The notes beneath the pieces are model-generated. The model saw only the letters and a program-made list of their open reading frames with translations, ran no database searches and had not been told where the DNA came from. From JBAZPT01 sp041645535 (GTDB lineage: Bacteria > Patescibacteriota > Minisyncoccia > Moranbacterales > UBA2206): a stretch of 64,000 nt of DNA. Positions 56,601 to 64,000 of this stretch are shown here, piece by piece. Location of the stretch: NCBI GenBank assembly GCA_041645535.1, contig JBAZPT010000001.1:310001-374000 (forward strand), given 5' to 3'. The translations under genes were made by a program, and so were the position numbers. Each line of letters begins with the position of its first letter. Positions within the stretch are counted from its first letter, which is position 1.

Positions 56601-56712
56601 CCTGCACCAATTCGCTGTTTTAATTCTTAATTTTTACCTAAACTTAGCCGCAGGCGAATTCGCAGTAAAATTTTTACTTTAACTTAAAACTTTATTGGAA
56701 TTTGGTGCGGGA
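56601..56712. repeat. Long-loop inverted repeat between the acyl-CoA synthetase and receiver genes
   Basis: CCTGCACCAATTC (56601-56613) and GAATTTGGTGCGGGA (56698-56712) pair with one bulge and one G:T around about 84 bases. Its size and organisation match the long-loop elements, with an end motif nearer family A. Confidence 0.5.
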
Positions 56713-56724
56713 TACAGTCAATTA

Positions 56725-58773
56725 TTACATGATAATTTTAACATCCACCGCCACTGCCTCCTTGCCGTCATTATACACCAAAAGCGGATTTATATCGAGT
56801 TCCTTAATTTCTGCTATTTCCCGGGCCAAACAGCTAACCCCCCATAAAATTCCCGCCATTTCCTCGAGATTATACGGCTTTTGGCCGCGCGTCGCTTCAA
56901 AAAGAAACTTGATTTTGCTTTCTTTGAGGGATTTTTCTATTTCTTTTTGGCTGCACGGAGAAACCAAAAAATCCACCATTTTAAAAACTTCCGTATAAAT
57001 TCCGCCCAAACCATAAACTACCACCGACCCGAAAGCACCGTCAATTTTCACGCCGACAATCAATTCCGTTTGTATTTGTTGCATCGGCTGGATGATAATA
57101 TTTTCCCCGGGAAAATTAGCTTTTATTTTTTCAATCGCAATTTTTAACTCCTCCTGATTTTTTATGTTAAGTATCAGCCCTTGCTTATCGGTTTTGTGTA
57201 AAACTTTATCGCTGTCAATTTTAACTACCACCGGATATATAATATCTTCTGAAATTTCCGTCCAGAAGTTTGCTGTTTTCACACCATACATTTCCATCAC
57301 TTCTTTGGCCTCGCTGAATAATAATGCGCCGCGTTTTTCCGATTTTACTCTTTGAATAATTTCCAAAACCCTATTTTTCCGCTCGACATTTATTTCAGCC
57401 AAACCTAGTCGAGGCGAAGCCTCAACTTGAGAAATATTCCACTGATAATATTTGTCCAGCGCGGAGACAGCCTGTCCCGGAAAAGAAAAACAGGGAATAT
57501 TATTGAATCTAAGCTTTGTCACCGGAATTTCCACCCGCTCCCCGCCAATGAAACAAGCCGCCACAACTTTTTTCGTTTTCTTTTGAAATTCAATTATTCT
57601 GGTGGCAATCCTCCCGACTGGCGTCTGATCTTGCGGGGTAAGCACGCAAATTACCGCTCCAGTATTTTTCTGCCAATTAATCACTTCTAGCGCCTGTTCA
57701 TAACGATCCTCTCTGGCGTCGCCCAAAAGATCAACCGGATTTTCGACAGATGATTCTTCCGGCAGAAATTGGCGCAAATGCTTTTTAGCTTCTTCGGGAA
57801 ACTCGCTCAATTTGAGAATTTTGCCAAAAAAAGCGTCAGTCGTGAGCACGCCGGCTCCGCCGGCATTCGTAACCACCGCGACTTCCGGCGAAAACGGCGC
57901 GTCACAAAAAGAAATCAGATGGAGCAAATTGAAAAATTCCTCCAGTGTTTCTGCCTGGATTATGTTGGCATTTTTAAAAACAGCATTGGTAATTTCAGCG
58001 CTGCCGGCGAGAGCCCCAGTGTGCGACACAATCGCTTTTTGCGCTTTTTCAGTTTTCCCGGCTTTGAGCACCACCACCGGCTTGGATAAATTCCGCGCAA
58101 TCTCAACGAATTTCTGACCGTCTTTTATGCCCTCCAGATACAATCCGATTACTTTTGTTTTTTCGTCTTTTTCCAAGTATTCCAAGAGTCCCGCCTCATC
58201 AATTTGCATTTTATTGCCGATAGAAATAATTTGCGAAAATTTGAAATCATAATTTTTAGCCGCGTCCATCATTGCGACTGCCAGCGCCCCCGACTGCGTC
58301 ACGAACGCAATATTGCCCGCTTCCGGCAGCCCGCCGGCAAAAGAAGCGTTGAGTTTGAGAGATGGAATAATAAAACCCAGGCAATTCGGACCAAGAATAT
58401 TTAGATTATTTTTTTCAGCGACTTGTCTTAATTCTTCTTCGCGCTTTTTTCCTTCATCATTAATTTCACCAAACCCAGCCGAAATAACTATGTAATTTTT
58501 TATTTTATCTGCACTAGCTTTTACAACTTCATTTACAAATTTCGCTGGAATAATAATAATCGCCAAATCAACCTGGCCATCCACTTCATTTAGATTTTTA
58601 TAGCACTTCTGATCAAAAAGCGTATCGTGTTTTGGATTCACCAAGAAAGTATTGCCCCTGTAGCCAAGGGTCAGAATATTTTTCGCCACCACATTGCCAA
58701 CTTTGCCCTCTTCTTCCGAAGCACCGACAATGGCGATGGATTTCGGATTGAATAAATTGTTTAAATCTTGCAT
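56725..58773 (-). CDS. Acetyl/acyl-CoA synthetase (ADP-forming), fused alpha-beta
   Basis: Converts acetyl-CoA, ADP and phosphate to acetate, CoA and ATP. The 682-residue protein has a CoA-binding domain (IAIVGASEEEGKVGNVV), succinyl-CoA-synthetase-like domains with VSHTGALAG (phosphohistidine), and a C-terminal ATP-grasp domain (YPVVVKIDSDKVLHKTDKQG). The order is that of single-chain archaeal and bacterial ACD enzymes. With the pyruvate:ferredoxin oxidoreductase in this window it forms a complete route from pyruvate to acetate with ATP gain. Confidence 0.92.
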   Translation of the reverse strand: MQDLNNLFNPKSIAIVGASEEEGKVGNVVAKNILTLGYRGNTFLVNPKHDTLFDQKCYKNLNEVDGQVDLAIIIIPAKFVNEVVKASADKIKNYIVISAGFGEINDEGKKREEELRQVAEKNNLNILGPNCLGFIIPSLKLNASFAGGLPEAGNIAFVTQSGALAVAMMDAAKNYDFKFSQIISIGNKMQIDEAGLLEYLEKDEKTKVIGLYLEGIKDGQKFVEIARNLSKPVVVLKAGKTEKAQKAIVSHTGALAGSAEITNAVFKNANIIQAETLEEFFNLLHLISFCDAPFSPEVAVVTNAGGAGVLTTDAFFGKILKLSEFPEEAKKHLRQFLPEESSVENPVDLLGDAREDRYEQALEVINWQKNTGAVICVLTPQDQTPVGRIATRIIEFQKKTKKVVAACFIGGERVEIPVTKLRFNNIPCFSFPGQAVSALDKYYQWNISQVEASPRLGLAEINVERKNRVLEIIQRVKSEKRGALLFSEAKEVMEMYGVKTANFWTEISEDIIYPVVVKIDSDKVLHKTDKQGLILNIKNQEELKIAIEKIKANFPGENIIIQPMQQIQTELIVGVKIDGAFGSVVVYGLGGIYTEVFKMVDFLVSPCSQKEIEKSLKESKIKFLFEATRGQKPYNLEEMAGILWGVSCLAREIAEIKELDINPLLVYNDGKEAVAVDVKIIM

Positions 58774-58787
58774 ATTAATTATTGCAT

Positions 58788-58846
58788 GTAGAGACGCGAT
58801 TTATCGCGTCTTATTGGTTTTTAGACGCAATAAATTGCGTCTCTAC
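58788..58846. repeat. BIME-like pair of inverted REP units
   Basis: Two palindromic units face each other: GTAGAGACGCGATTTATCGC (58788-58807) with GTC, and the reverse unit ending GCGTCTCTAC (58837-58846), joined by TTATTGGTTTTTA. It lies directly downstream of the REP-type transposase gene. Confidence 0.88.
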
Positions 58847-58867
58847 AATATTGTTATTTTTTATGTT

Positions 58868-59446
58868 TTATATCCACACATCGTCTTTATTGTTTCTATC
58901 GTGTTCCCACATTTCCGGATTTATTCGAATGTATTCGCGGATTTTGTTCAATGATATTTCGTTGCGGATTATATGATCATAAAATCGTGATTGCCAGGCA
59001 AATGTAACGGAATTTAATTGTTTTCTGATTTCAAACGCGCATCTGCCTTTATACCATTTAATAATCGTTGATAACGAAAACGGATTTAATGATGGATTAT
59101 TATTTCCCGTAATTCCGCCCGGTTGGTTTTTAGACGCAATAAATTGCGTCTCTACGGAATTATTACCATTTATTTCCACAATCCCATGCACATGATTTGG
59201 CATAACAATATATTCATCTAAAATAACAAATGAAAAATACGATGGTATTTCTTGCCAAAATTTTTCCGCAATTTTTCCGATGTCTGATAATATTATTATA
59301 CCATTTTCTATTTTGCCAAAATATTCTTCTCGGTTTTTTGTGCAGATTGTAATGAAATATATTCCATTCTGCGAATAATCATATCCCTTTAATCTTGACG
59401 ATCTAATGCGATATTTGTTTTTGTATTTTTCCCTTATTTCTGTCAT
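58868..59446 (-). CDS. REP-associated tyrosine transposase (RAYT, Y1_Tnp)
   Basis: The 192-residue protein is an IS200/IS605-related HUH transposase. It has GIYFITICTKNREEYFG, VMPNHVHGIV with the metal-binding HxH at 85-87, IIKWYKGR at 128-135 and RFYDHIIRNEISLNKIREYIRINPEMW, the RAYT signature. Candidate catalytic tyrosines are Y132 and Y156. RAYTs are thought to process and spread REP palindromes. A 33-base REP unit is read in frame as VETQFIASKNQPG at about 98-110, between the HUH motif and the later helices. An identical unit lies in the BIME just downstream. Confidence 0.92.
   Translation of the reverse strand: MTEIREKYKNKYRIRSSRLKGYDYSQNGIYFITICTKNREEYFGKIENGIIILSDIGKIAEKFWQEIPSYFSFVILDEYIVMPNHVHGIVEINGNNSVETQFIASKNQPGGITGNNNPSLNPFSLSTIIKWYKGRCAFEIRKQLNSVTFAWQSRFYDHIIRNEISLNKIREYIRINPEMWEHDRNNKDDVWI
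59123..59155. repeat. REP unit inside the RAYT gene
   Basis: 33 bases identical to 58814-58846, with core GACGCAATAAATTGCGTC. It is translated in frame within the transposase. Confidence 0.92.
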
Positions 59447-59521
59447 TAAATATTTTCTTCAATTTTTTTATATCAATTTTTCCCTTATTTAAAGCACTTT
59501 TCTTACCACACAGCTAAGCGC

Positions 59522-59550
59522 TTGACTTTTGGGTTGTTTTGGAGTATAAT
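59522..59550 (+). promoter_or_regulatory. Promoter of the 44-residue membrane peptide gene
   Basis: TTGACT (59522-59527), a 17-base spacer and TATAAT (59545-59550), about 50 bases upstream of the ATG. Confidence 0.85.
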
Positions 59551-59599
59551 GAGAGGTCATAAAATACATTGATATTTTAGATAAAAAAAGGAGGTTTCT

Positions 59600-59734
59600 A
59601 TGAATATGATAGTGGGTGTTTTGATTTTTATAGCAGGAGTATTGATTTCATTTGGCAGTCCTTCTAATAGTTCTTTCGCAGGAGGAATATTTCTTTGTGC
59701 AGCAGAATTCCTGCACGCATTTTTGACGAAATAA
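59600..59734 (+). CDS. 44-residue membrane peptide in an autonomous cassette
   Basis: MNMIVGVLIFIAGVLISFG forms one membrane helix, followed by SPSNSSFAGGIFLC and a second hydrophobic stretch to AAEFLHAFLTK. AAAGGAGG at 59587-59594 lies six bases before the ATG. Promoter (59522) and terminator (59767-59798) are its own. It is too short to be found by length filters. The family is not recognised; it could be a small hydrophobic toxin, a membrane-complex subunit or a stress peptide. No antisense RNA is evident. Confidence 0.65.
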   Translation: MNMIVGVLIFIAGVLISFGSPSNSSFAGGIFLCAAEFLHAFLTK

Positions 59735-59766
59735 TTTTCAATTCTAAATGTATCCTGCGTGTATTT

Positions 59767-59798
59767 GCCAGCCATCACTCGATGTCTGGCTTTTTTTC
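59767..59798 (+). terminator. Terminator of the 44-residue peptide gene
   Basis: GCCAGCCATC and GATGTCTGGC pair with one mismatch around ACTC, followed by TTTTTTT. The convergent pfkB-family gene ends nearby. Confidence 0.88.
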
Positions 59799-59805
59799 AA
59801 AAAAA

Positions 59806-60798
59806 CTACAAATTTTTAACTTCAATATCCTTAATCTTATCCTCAATCTCATTTTCGCGAAGCAATCCCTCCACTCCACCATAAAACTTCACCGAATTGC
59901 CGCCATTGGCGGTTCCCCATTGCAAACATTCTTCCAGGCTCTTGCCTTTAACATAGGCCGCCAAAAATCCGCTAGAAAAAGCATCCCCGCCCCCAGTCGT
60001 ATCCACTGCCTTTTTCACCTGCGCTTCCGCAAAAATTATTTTTTGGCCGTCCGTCGCCCACGCACCATTGGTCCCGTCTGTCATCACTACGATTTTTGCT
60101 CCGCCATTTTTTATCTCCCGAATCAAATATTTTTCATCTTGATTGTCAAGCTGCGATTTGCCCGCCGCAAGAATCTCAATTGCTTCGTCTTTATTTATAA
60201 AAAACACGTCGCACTGCCGGCTAATTTCAAAAACCTTGCCAGCATCGTCCTGAATATTTTTTCCGCGCGGATTAAAAACAACTTTAGCGCCTGACCCATG
60301 CGCGACTTTCATAATTTCATCCAGAATGTTTTGCCAGTCTCCGCTTAAATCGCTGACTGAAATCCATTCTGCTCCTTCCATTTTTTCCGCAACCACTTTC
60401 ATTCTTTCATTGGCTTCCTGATTGGAAAAAATAATCCTTTCGCCGCTTTTTTGATCTACAATTATAGCGGACAGCCCGCTCGGACAATCTTCTTTAATTA
60501 GCAAGTCCATATTAACGCCTTCTTTTTTTATTTCTTTTTCAATCCATTCGCCGACCATATCGGAACCTAAAACCGTATAGCATGCGGCTGGCACGCCCAA
60601 ACGCAAAAGGCCGACAGACTGGTTTACAGCGCAACCCCCCAGCGTTTCAAAGCGGTCTTCGATATGATATTTCGCGCCCATTTCAAAGGCAATTTTTTTC
60701 TGTGATTTTAGATCTTCCGGCGTGTCCAAAATTACGCCTTCCGCCGTTGGAAAAAAAATATCTTTACCCGAGGAACCAATACAAATTATTTTATTCAT
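59806..60798 (-). CDS. PfkB-family carbohydrate kinase
   Basis: Phosphorylates a sugar or nucleoside with ATP. The 330-residue protein has GGCAVNQSVGLLRLG near the N-terminus and DTTGGGDAFSSGFLAAY near the C-terminus, whose Asp is the catalytic base. IIFSNQEANE is less typical. The substrate (ribose, fructose-6-phosphate, adenosine) cannot be read. It lies 12 bases downstream of gpmI, in a run of lower-glycolysis genes, which would suit a sugar-phosphate kinase. Confidence 0.88.
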   Translation of the reverse strand: MNKIICIGSSGKDIFFPTAEGVILDTPEDLKSQKKIAFEMGAKYHIEDRFETLGGCAVNQSVGLLRLGVPAACYTVLGSDMVGEWIEKEIKKEGVNMDLLIKEDCPSGLSAIIVDQKSGERIIFSNQEANERMKVVAEKMEGAEWISVSDLSGDWQNILDEIMKVAHGSGAKVVFNPRGKNIQDDAGKVFEISRQCDVFFINKDEAIEILAAGKSQLDNQDEKYLIREIKNGGAKIVVMTDGTNGAWATDGQKIIFAEAQVKKAVDTTGGGDAFSSGFLAAYVKGKSLEECLQWGTANGGNSVKFYGGVEGLLRENEIEDKIKDIEVKNL

Positions 60799-60810
60799 GT
60801 TTATAAAAAA

Positions 60811-62364
60811 TTATTTTAATAATGACTCGCTCTTCATCGCTTTGGGCTTTTCAATGCCCAAAATATCCAAAACAGTCGGCGCGATATTGCCCAAAACCCC
60901 GCTGTCGCGCAATTTTTTATCCTTGAATTTTTCACTGACCAAAAGAAACGGCACCGGATTTTTGGTGTGGTAGGTGTTGGGCTGGTCAGAATCAAAATCC
61001 ACCATATCATCCGCGTTGCCATGATCGGCTGTGATAATCAAATTTCCGCCTTTCTCCAAAACTATTTTTTGCAAAATTTCAATTTGCCGGTCCAGTGTTT
61101 CCACGGCCTTGATCGTCGCCGCGAGATCTCCCGTATGTCCCACCATATCCGCGTTGGCATAATTTATGGCGATAAAATCATAAACGCCGCTTTTTATTTT
61201 TTCAACGACATATTCCGTAATCGCCGCAGCTGACATTTCCGGCTTCTTGGCGTATGAATCTACAACCGGAGATTTTATCATCATTCTGTCTTCACCATCC
61301 ACCGGATCCGCGTAACCGCCGTTCAAAAAGTATGTGACATGCGCGAATTTCTCGGATTCCGCGATATAGAGTTGTTTTAATTTGCCAGCCGCCATCGGCA
61401 GGGTCGCGGAAATCGTATGCCCGGGAAAAGCCGTGTGTTCATTAAGACCCGGCCCGAATTCAGTGAGAGCCACAAAATATAAATTTTTTATTTTGTCGAT
61501 TATCGGCATATCGTCGTTCAAAATACTTTTTTCGTCAATAGCAATGAACAGCTTGCTGAATTGGCGGGCCCGGTCGGACCGGAAATTGTAAAATATGATC
61601 CCGTCGTCCTGCTTAATTTTTGAAAGCGGTTCGCCTTGCTCTAAAATTACCGTCGGCAAAAGATATTCGTCAGTGAGATTATTTTTATAGGCTTGCTCAA
61701 CCGCCTCTTCATCTGAATTGGCTTTTTCGCCGCGCCCAAACACCATCGCGTCATACGCTATCGTGAGCCTTTTCCAATTTTTGGCGCGATCCATCGCGTA
61801 AAACCGGCCGGAAAGCGTGGCGATTTTGCCGATCCCCTCTTCAGCCATAATTCGGCGAAAATATTTCAAATGTTCCAGCGCGCTTTTGGGATACGAGTCG
61901 CGCCCGTCGGTGAACAGATGGCAAAAAACTTCCGGAATATTATTTTTTTTGGCCAGTTTCAGAACCGCGCGAAAATGTTCCGGATCGCTGTGCGGACTAT
62001 CAGAGTTTCCCATTAGACCCATAATATGCAAACTGCTTTTGTATTTTTTTACATGCTCTGTCGCGCCAATCAGCGCCGGATTCATAAAAAAACTGCCGTC
62101 CTTGATGCTGTCAGAAATATATTTAGAGTCCTGCGGGACAATTCTCCCAGCGCCGATGTTCATATGCCCGGCTTCCGATCCGCTCATCTTGTGATCCGGG
62201 AGCCCCACGCAAGTTCCGGTGGCGCATAATGTTGTCGACGGATAAATTTCAAACAGCCGATCCAGCGCCGGCTTTTTAGCCAGCGTCACCGCGTTGCCTT
62301 TTCCCGGCGGAGCGATGCCGTAACCGTCGAGGATTACTAATACTGTTGGAATTTTATTTTGCAT
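60811..62364 (-). CDS. gpmI: Phosphoglycerate mutase, cofactor-independent
   Basis: Interconverts 3- and 2-phosphoglycerate using two Mn ions. The 517-residue protein has VLVILDGYGIAPPG, MSGSEAGHMNIGAGRI with the phosphoserine, FCHLFTDGRDSYP, and DHGNADDM for metal binding. Length is typical. Its start overlaps eno by 11 bases, so eno and gpmI are translationally coupled. This gives consecutive glycolytic steps in one operon. Confidence 0.96.
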   Translation of the reverse strand: MQNKIPTVLVILDGYGIAPPGKGNAVTLAKKPALDRLFEIYPSTTLCATGTCVGLPDHKMSGSEAGHMNIGAGRIVPQDSKYISDSIKDGSFFMNPALIGATEHVKKYKSSLHIMGLMGNSDSPHSDPEHFRAVLKLAKKNNIPEVFCHLFTDGRDSYPKSALEHLKYFRRIMAEEGIGKIATLSGRFYAMDRAKNWKRLTIAYDAMVFGRGEKANSDEEAVEQAYKNNLTDEYLLPTVILEQGEPLSKIKQDDGIIFYNFRSDRARQFSKLFIAIDEKSILNDDMPIIDKIKNLYFVALTEFGPGLNEHTAFPGHTISATLPMAAGKLKQLYIAESEKFAHVTYFLNGGYADPVDGEDRMMIKSPVVDSYAKKPEMSAAAITEYVVEKIKSGVYDFIAINYANADMVGHTGDLAATIKAVETLDRQIEILQKIVLEKGGNLIITADHGNADDMVDFDSDQPNTYHTKNPVPFLLVSEKFKDKKLRDSGVLGNIAPTVLDILGIEKPKAMKSESLLK

Positions 62365-63619
62365 TTATTTCTTCTTCAATTCTCAACAACCGATTATATT
62401 TACAAATCCTTTCCCCTCTCGAAAGCGAACCGGACTTGATGAAGTCGGCGTTGGCGCCCACAGCTAAATCAGCAATGAAATCATCCGTGGTTTCTCCGCT
62501 GCGGTGGGAAATTACGGTTTTCATTTTGTTTTTCTGCGCCAATTTGATGCAGTCAATTGTTTCAGTCAGTGTCCCAATCTGATTTACTTTGATCAGCGCC
62601 GCGTTGCAGGCTTTTTCTTCAATCGCTTTTTTCAATCTTTTAACATTGGTTGCCAAAAGATCATCACCGATAAGCATACTTTTATCGCCTAGTTTTTCAT
62701 TCATAGTTCTCCAGCCTTCCCAGTCATTTTCATTAAGCCCGTCTTCCACCGAAATTACATTGTATTTTTGGATCCATTCGTTATAAATATTCACTAGCAT
62801 TTCGCGGGTGAGATTGGCATTTTCCGGTTTGAAAATATATTTATTTTCTTTTTCATCATAAAAAGACGAGGCGGCCGCATCCACGCCAACACTCACTTCG
62901 ACGCCTTTTTTGTACCCCGCTTCCTCAATAGCCTTATTGATAAATTCCAGCGCTTGCGCGTTGCTTTCTAATTTCGGCGCGAATCCGCCCTCATCTCCCA
63001 CCCCTGTGCTATAATTTTCGGTTGCCAGCAATTTTTTCAATTTGTGAAAAATCTCGCTCCCCGCGCGCAATTGTTCTTTGAAAATTTTTATGCCGTTGGG
63101 GATTATTTTATATTCCTGAATGCTCAATCCTGAATCACTGTGCATTCCGCCGTTTAGGACATTAAACATCGGAATTGGCATTTTATAATTTGTAGTTTTT
63201 ATTTTGTAGCTTTTGGCAATATAAGCATAAAGAGGAATATTTTGCTCCGCAGCAGCGGCGCGGCAAACTACCAAGGAAACGCCCAAAATAGCATTGGCGC
63301 CTAAATTGGTTTTGTTTTCTGTTCCGTCCAGTTTAATCATCGCTTTATCAATAGCCGCCTGGCCTTCAGCTTCCATGCCAATAATTTTTTCGGCTATTTT
63401 GGTATTTACATTTTCCACCGCTTTTTGCACTCCCAGCCCTTCATAGCGGCCAGTGTCGCCATCTCGCAACTCCAGCACTTCATATGTCCCCGTTGATGCC
63501 CCGGACGGCACCGCGGCAATTGCTTTCACGCCAGACTCCAATTCAACCTCAACTTCCACCGTCGGATTCCCGCGGGAATCCAAAATTTCCCTGGCGTAGA
63601 TTTTTGTAATTTTTGACAT
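62354..63619 (-). CDS. eno: Enolase
   Basis: Dehydrates 2-phosphoglycerate to phosphoenolpyruvate. The 421-residue protein has AREILDSRGNPTVEVEV, SGASTGTYEVLELRD, VGDEGGFAP, the metal ligands in ISVEDGLNENDWEGW and LLIGDDLLATN, and the C-terminal SHRSGETTDDFIADLAVG. A heptanucleotide tract encodes SYKIKTTNYKM at about 141-151, a loop before PIPMFNVLNGG. Another tract lies just upstream of its start. It heads eno-gpmI-pfkB and follows pgk. Confidence 0.97.
   Translation of the reverse strand: MSKITKIYAREILDSRGNPTVEVEVELESGVKAIAAVPSGASTGTYEVLELRDGDTGRYEGLGVQKAVENVNTKIAEKIIGMEAEGQAAIDKAMIKLDGTENKTNLGANAILGVSLVVCRAAAAEQNIPLYAYIAKSYKIKTTNYKMPIPMFNVLNGGMHSDSGLSIQEYKIIPNGIKIFKEQLRAGSEIFHKLKKLLATENYSTGVGDEGGFAPKLESNAQALEFINKAIEEAGYKKGVEVSVGVDAAASSFYDEKENKYIFKPENANLTREMLVNIYNEWIQKYNVISVEDGLNENDWEGWRTMNEKLGDKSMLIGDDLLATNVKRLKKAIEEKACNAALIKVNQIGTLTETIDCIKLAQKNKMKTVISHRSGETTDDFIADLAVGANADFIKSGSLSRGERICKYNRLLRIEEEINAK
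63181..63215. repeat. Heptanucleotide tandem repeat in eno
   Basis: On the minus strand about five units: AAAAGCT, ACAAAAT, AAAAACT, ACAAATT, ATAAAAT. It is read as SYKIKTTNYKM. Confidence 0.7.
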
Positions 63620-63620
63620 A

Positions 63621-63655
63621 ACTTTAGACTTTATACTTTAAGCTTTAGACTTATA
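63621..63655. repeat. Heptanucleotide tandem repeat upstream of eno
   Basis: ACTTTAG, ACTTTAT, ACTTTAA, GCTTTAG, ACTTATA: five units lying in the 46-base gap between pgk and eno. Confidence 0.8.
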
Positions 63656-63665
63656 TCATATTATA

Positions 63666-64000
63666 TCACATCTGCGATTTAAGCACTTCTATGCCAGGAA
63701 GCGGCTTCCCGCTCAAGTATTCCAGCATCGCTCCCCCGCCAGTGGAAACAAAAGATATTTTATCCATTGCGTTCTGTTCTTCCAAAATTTCCACTGACTC
63801 TCCCCCGCCCATCAAGACAAAGGCTTCGCTGGAAATAACGGCTTTTAGAATTTCCTTGGTTCCTGTGTCATAAGGTTTTTCTTCAAATTTGCCCATCGGA
63901 CCGTTCCAGACGATCGTTTTGGCGCTGGATATAATTTCTTTATATTTTTCTATAGTTTCTGTCCCGATATCCAGCCGGTCGCCGCCAAAATCAGTTGGCA
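63666..64000 (-). CDS. pgk: Phosphoglycerate kinase, 3' part
   Basis: Makes ATP from 1,3-bisphosphoglycerate. Only the C-terminal ~110 residues lie in the window. The frame is open to base 64000, including PTDFGGDRLDIGTETIEKY and TIVWNGPMGKFE, then LMGGGESVEILEE and VSTGGGAMLEYLSGKPLPG, the nucleotide-binding end of the enzyme. It precedes eno by 46 bases that hold a heptamer repeat. Confidence 0.96.
   Translation of the reverse strand, partial: PTDFGGDRLDIGTETIEKYKEIISSAKTIVWNGPMGKFEEKPYDTGTKEILKAVISSEAFVLMGGGESVEILEEQNAMDKISFVSTGGGAMLEYLSGKPLPGIEVLKSQM

Noticed and set aside
59447..59599. Terminal inverted repeats or IS ends around the RAYT gene
   Set aside because: RAYTs are single-copy domestic transposases without IS ends, and none were found; only REP units flank or interrupt the gene.
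1..64000. CRISPR array or Cas genes
   Set aside because: No direct repeats with regular unique spacers were seen. The only Cas4-like gene (4481-5605) is a RecB-type nuclease without CRISPR context.
1..64000. Recoded UGA (glycine) as in some Patescibacteria
   Set aside because: RF2 is present with its UGA autoregulatory frameshift site, and several well-defined genes end in TGA at the expected family C-terminus (for example lysA).

Overview
The window looks like a chromosome segment of a Patescibacteria (Candidate Phyla Radiation) bacterium, probably of the Parcubacteria branch. Four things point that way. Several proteins are reduced (an Obg GTPase without its C-terminal domain, a short PriA). 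Small membrane families and one giant solenoid-like protein are of types common in that group. The UMP kinase is archaeal in type. Most starts have no Shine-Dalgarno sequence. RF2 carries the classic UGA frameshift site, so UGA is a stop codon here and the code is standard. This placement rests on motif reading only.

Layout. 1-4.5 kb: 3' part of CTP synthase, L27, an Ada-like zinc protein, an inositol-phosphatase family enzyme, a TrpR-like regulator bracketed by two matching palindromes, and UMP kinase. 4.5-10.7 kb: a RecB-like nuclease, a diaminopimelate decarboxylase/aminotransferase pair that looks transferred, IscS/IscU and an M23 peptidase. 10.8-17.7 kb (minus strand): a coiled-coil C39-like peptidase, GltX, and a chain with a ParB/Srx-like protein, a tiny Cys-rich peptide, a frameshifted SET protein, a WecG/TagA transferase and a 2'-5' RNA ligase family enzyme. 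17.8-23.4 kb: a defence-type island with Vsr, an HpaII-like restriction enzyme, a C5 methylase, RadC and an undescribed four-gene operon (ClpP-fold protease, membrane peptide, DUF6941-like protein, helical protein) behind a consensus promoter with an operator-like palindrome. 23.4-30.6 kb: PriA, Def, Fmt, degenerate rhodaneses, Obg, a pseudouridine synthase and tRNA-Gln. 30.6-34.3 kb: a structured RNA candidate and an isopropylmalate-dehydrogenase-like/fused-aconitase pair bounded by direct repeats. 34.3-44.3 kb: FtsEX, RF2, a MazG-like protein, a ZIP transporter, rubrerythrin, tRNA-Thr, the four-subunit pyruvate:ferredoxin oxidoreductase and a DsbA-like protein. 44.4-53.8 kb: a MacAB-like exporter (fusion protein, ATPase, two permeases) with a 1115-residue protein inside it. 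53.8-64 kb: RNase H, RecJ, a pseudo-receiver, ADP-forming acyl-CoA synthetase, a REP-type transposase, and PfkB-GpmI-Eno-Pgk.

How the genes fit together. Pgk, Eno and GpmI lead to pyruvate, PorGDAB makes acetyl-CoA, and the ADP-forming synthetase can turn that into acetate and ATP. This suggests fermentative energy metabolism.

The least ordinary feature is how much short repeat DNA sits in and between genes. There are two families of G/C-capped stem-loop elements, several copies lying in frame inside proteins, one inside a tRNA remnant, and one with a matching empty site 3.3 kb away. There are also a REP unit inside the REP transposase gene, CLPTGQAG-type palindromes, and degenerate heptanucleotide tandem repeats at seven loci. 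A second theme is a set of tiny single genes with consensus promoters and strong ribosome sites, three of them with their own terminator.
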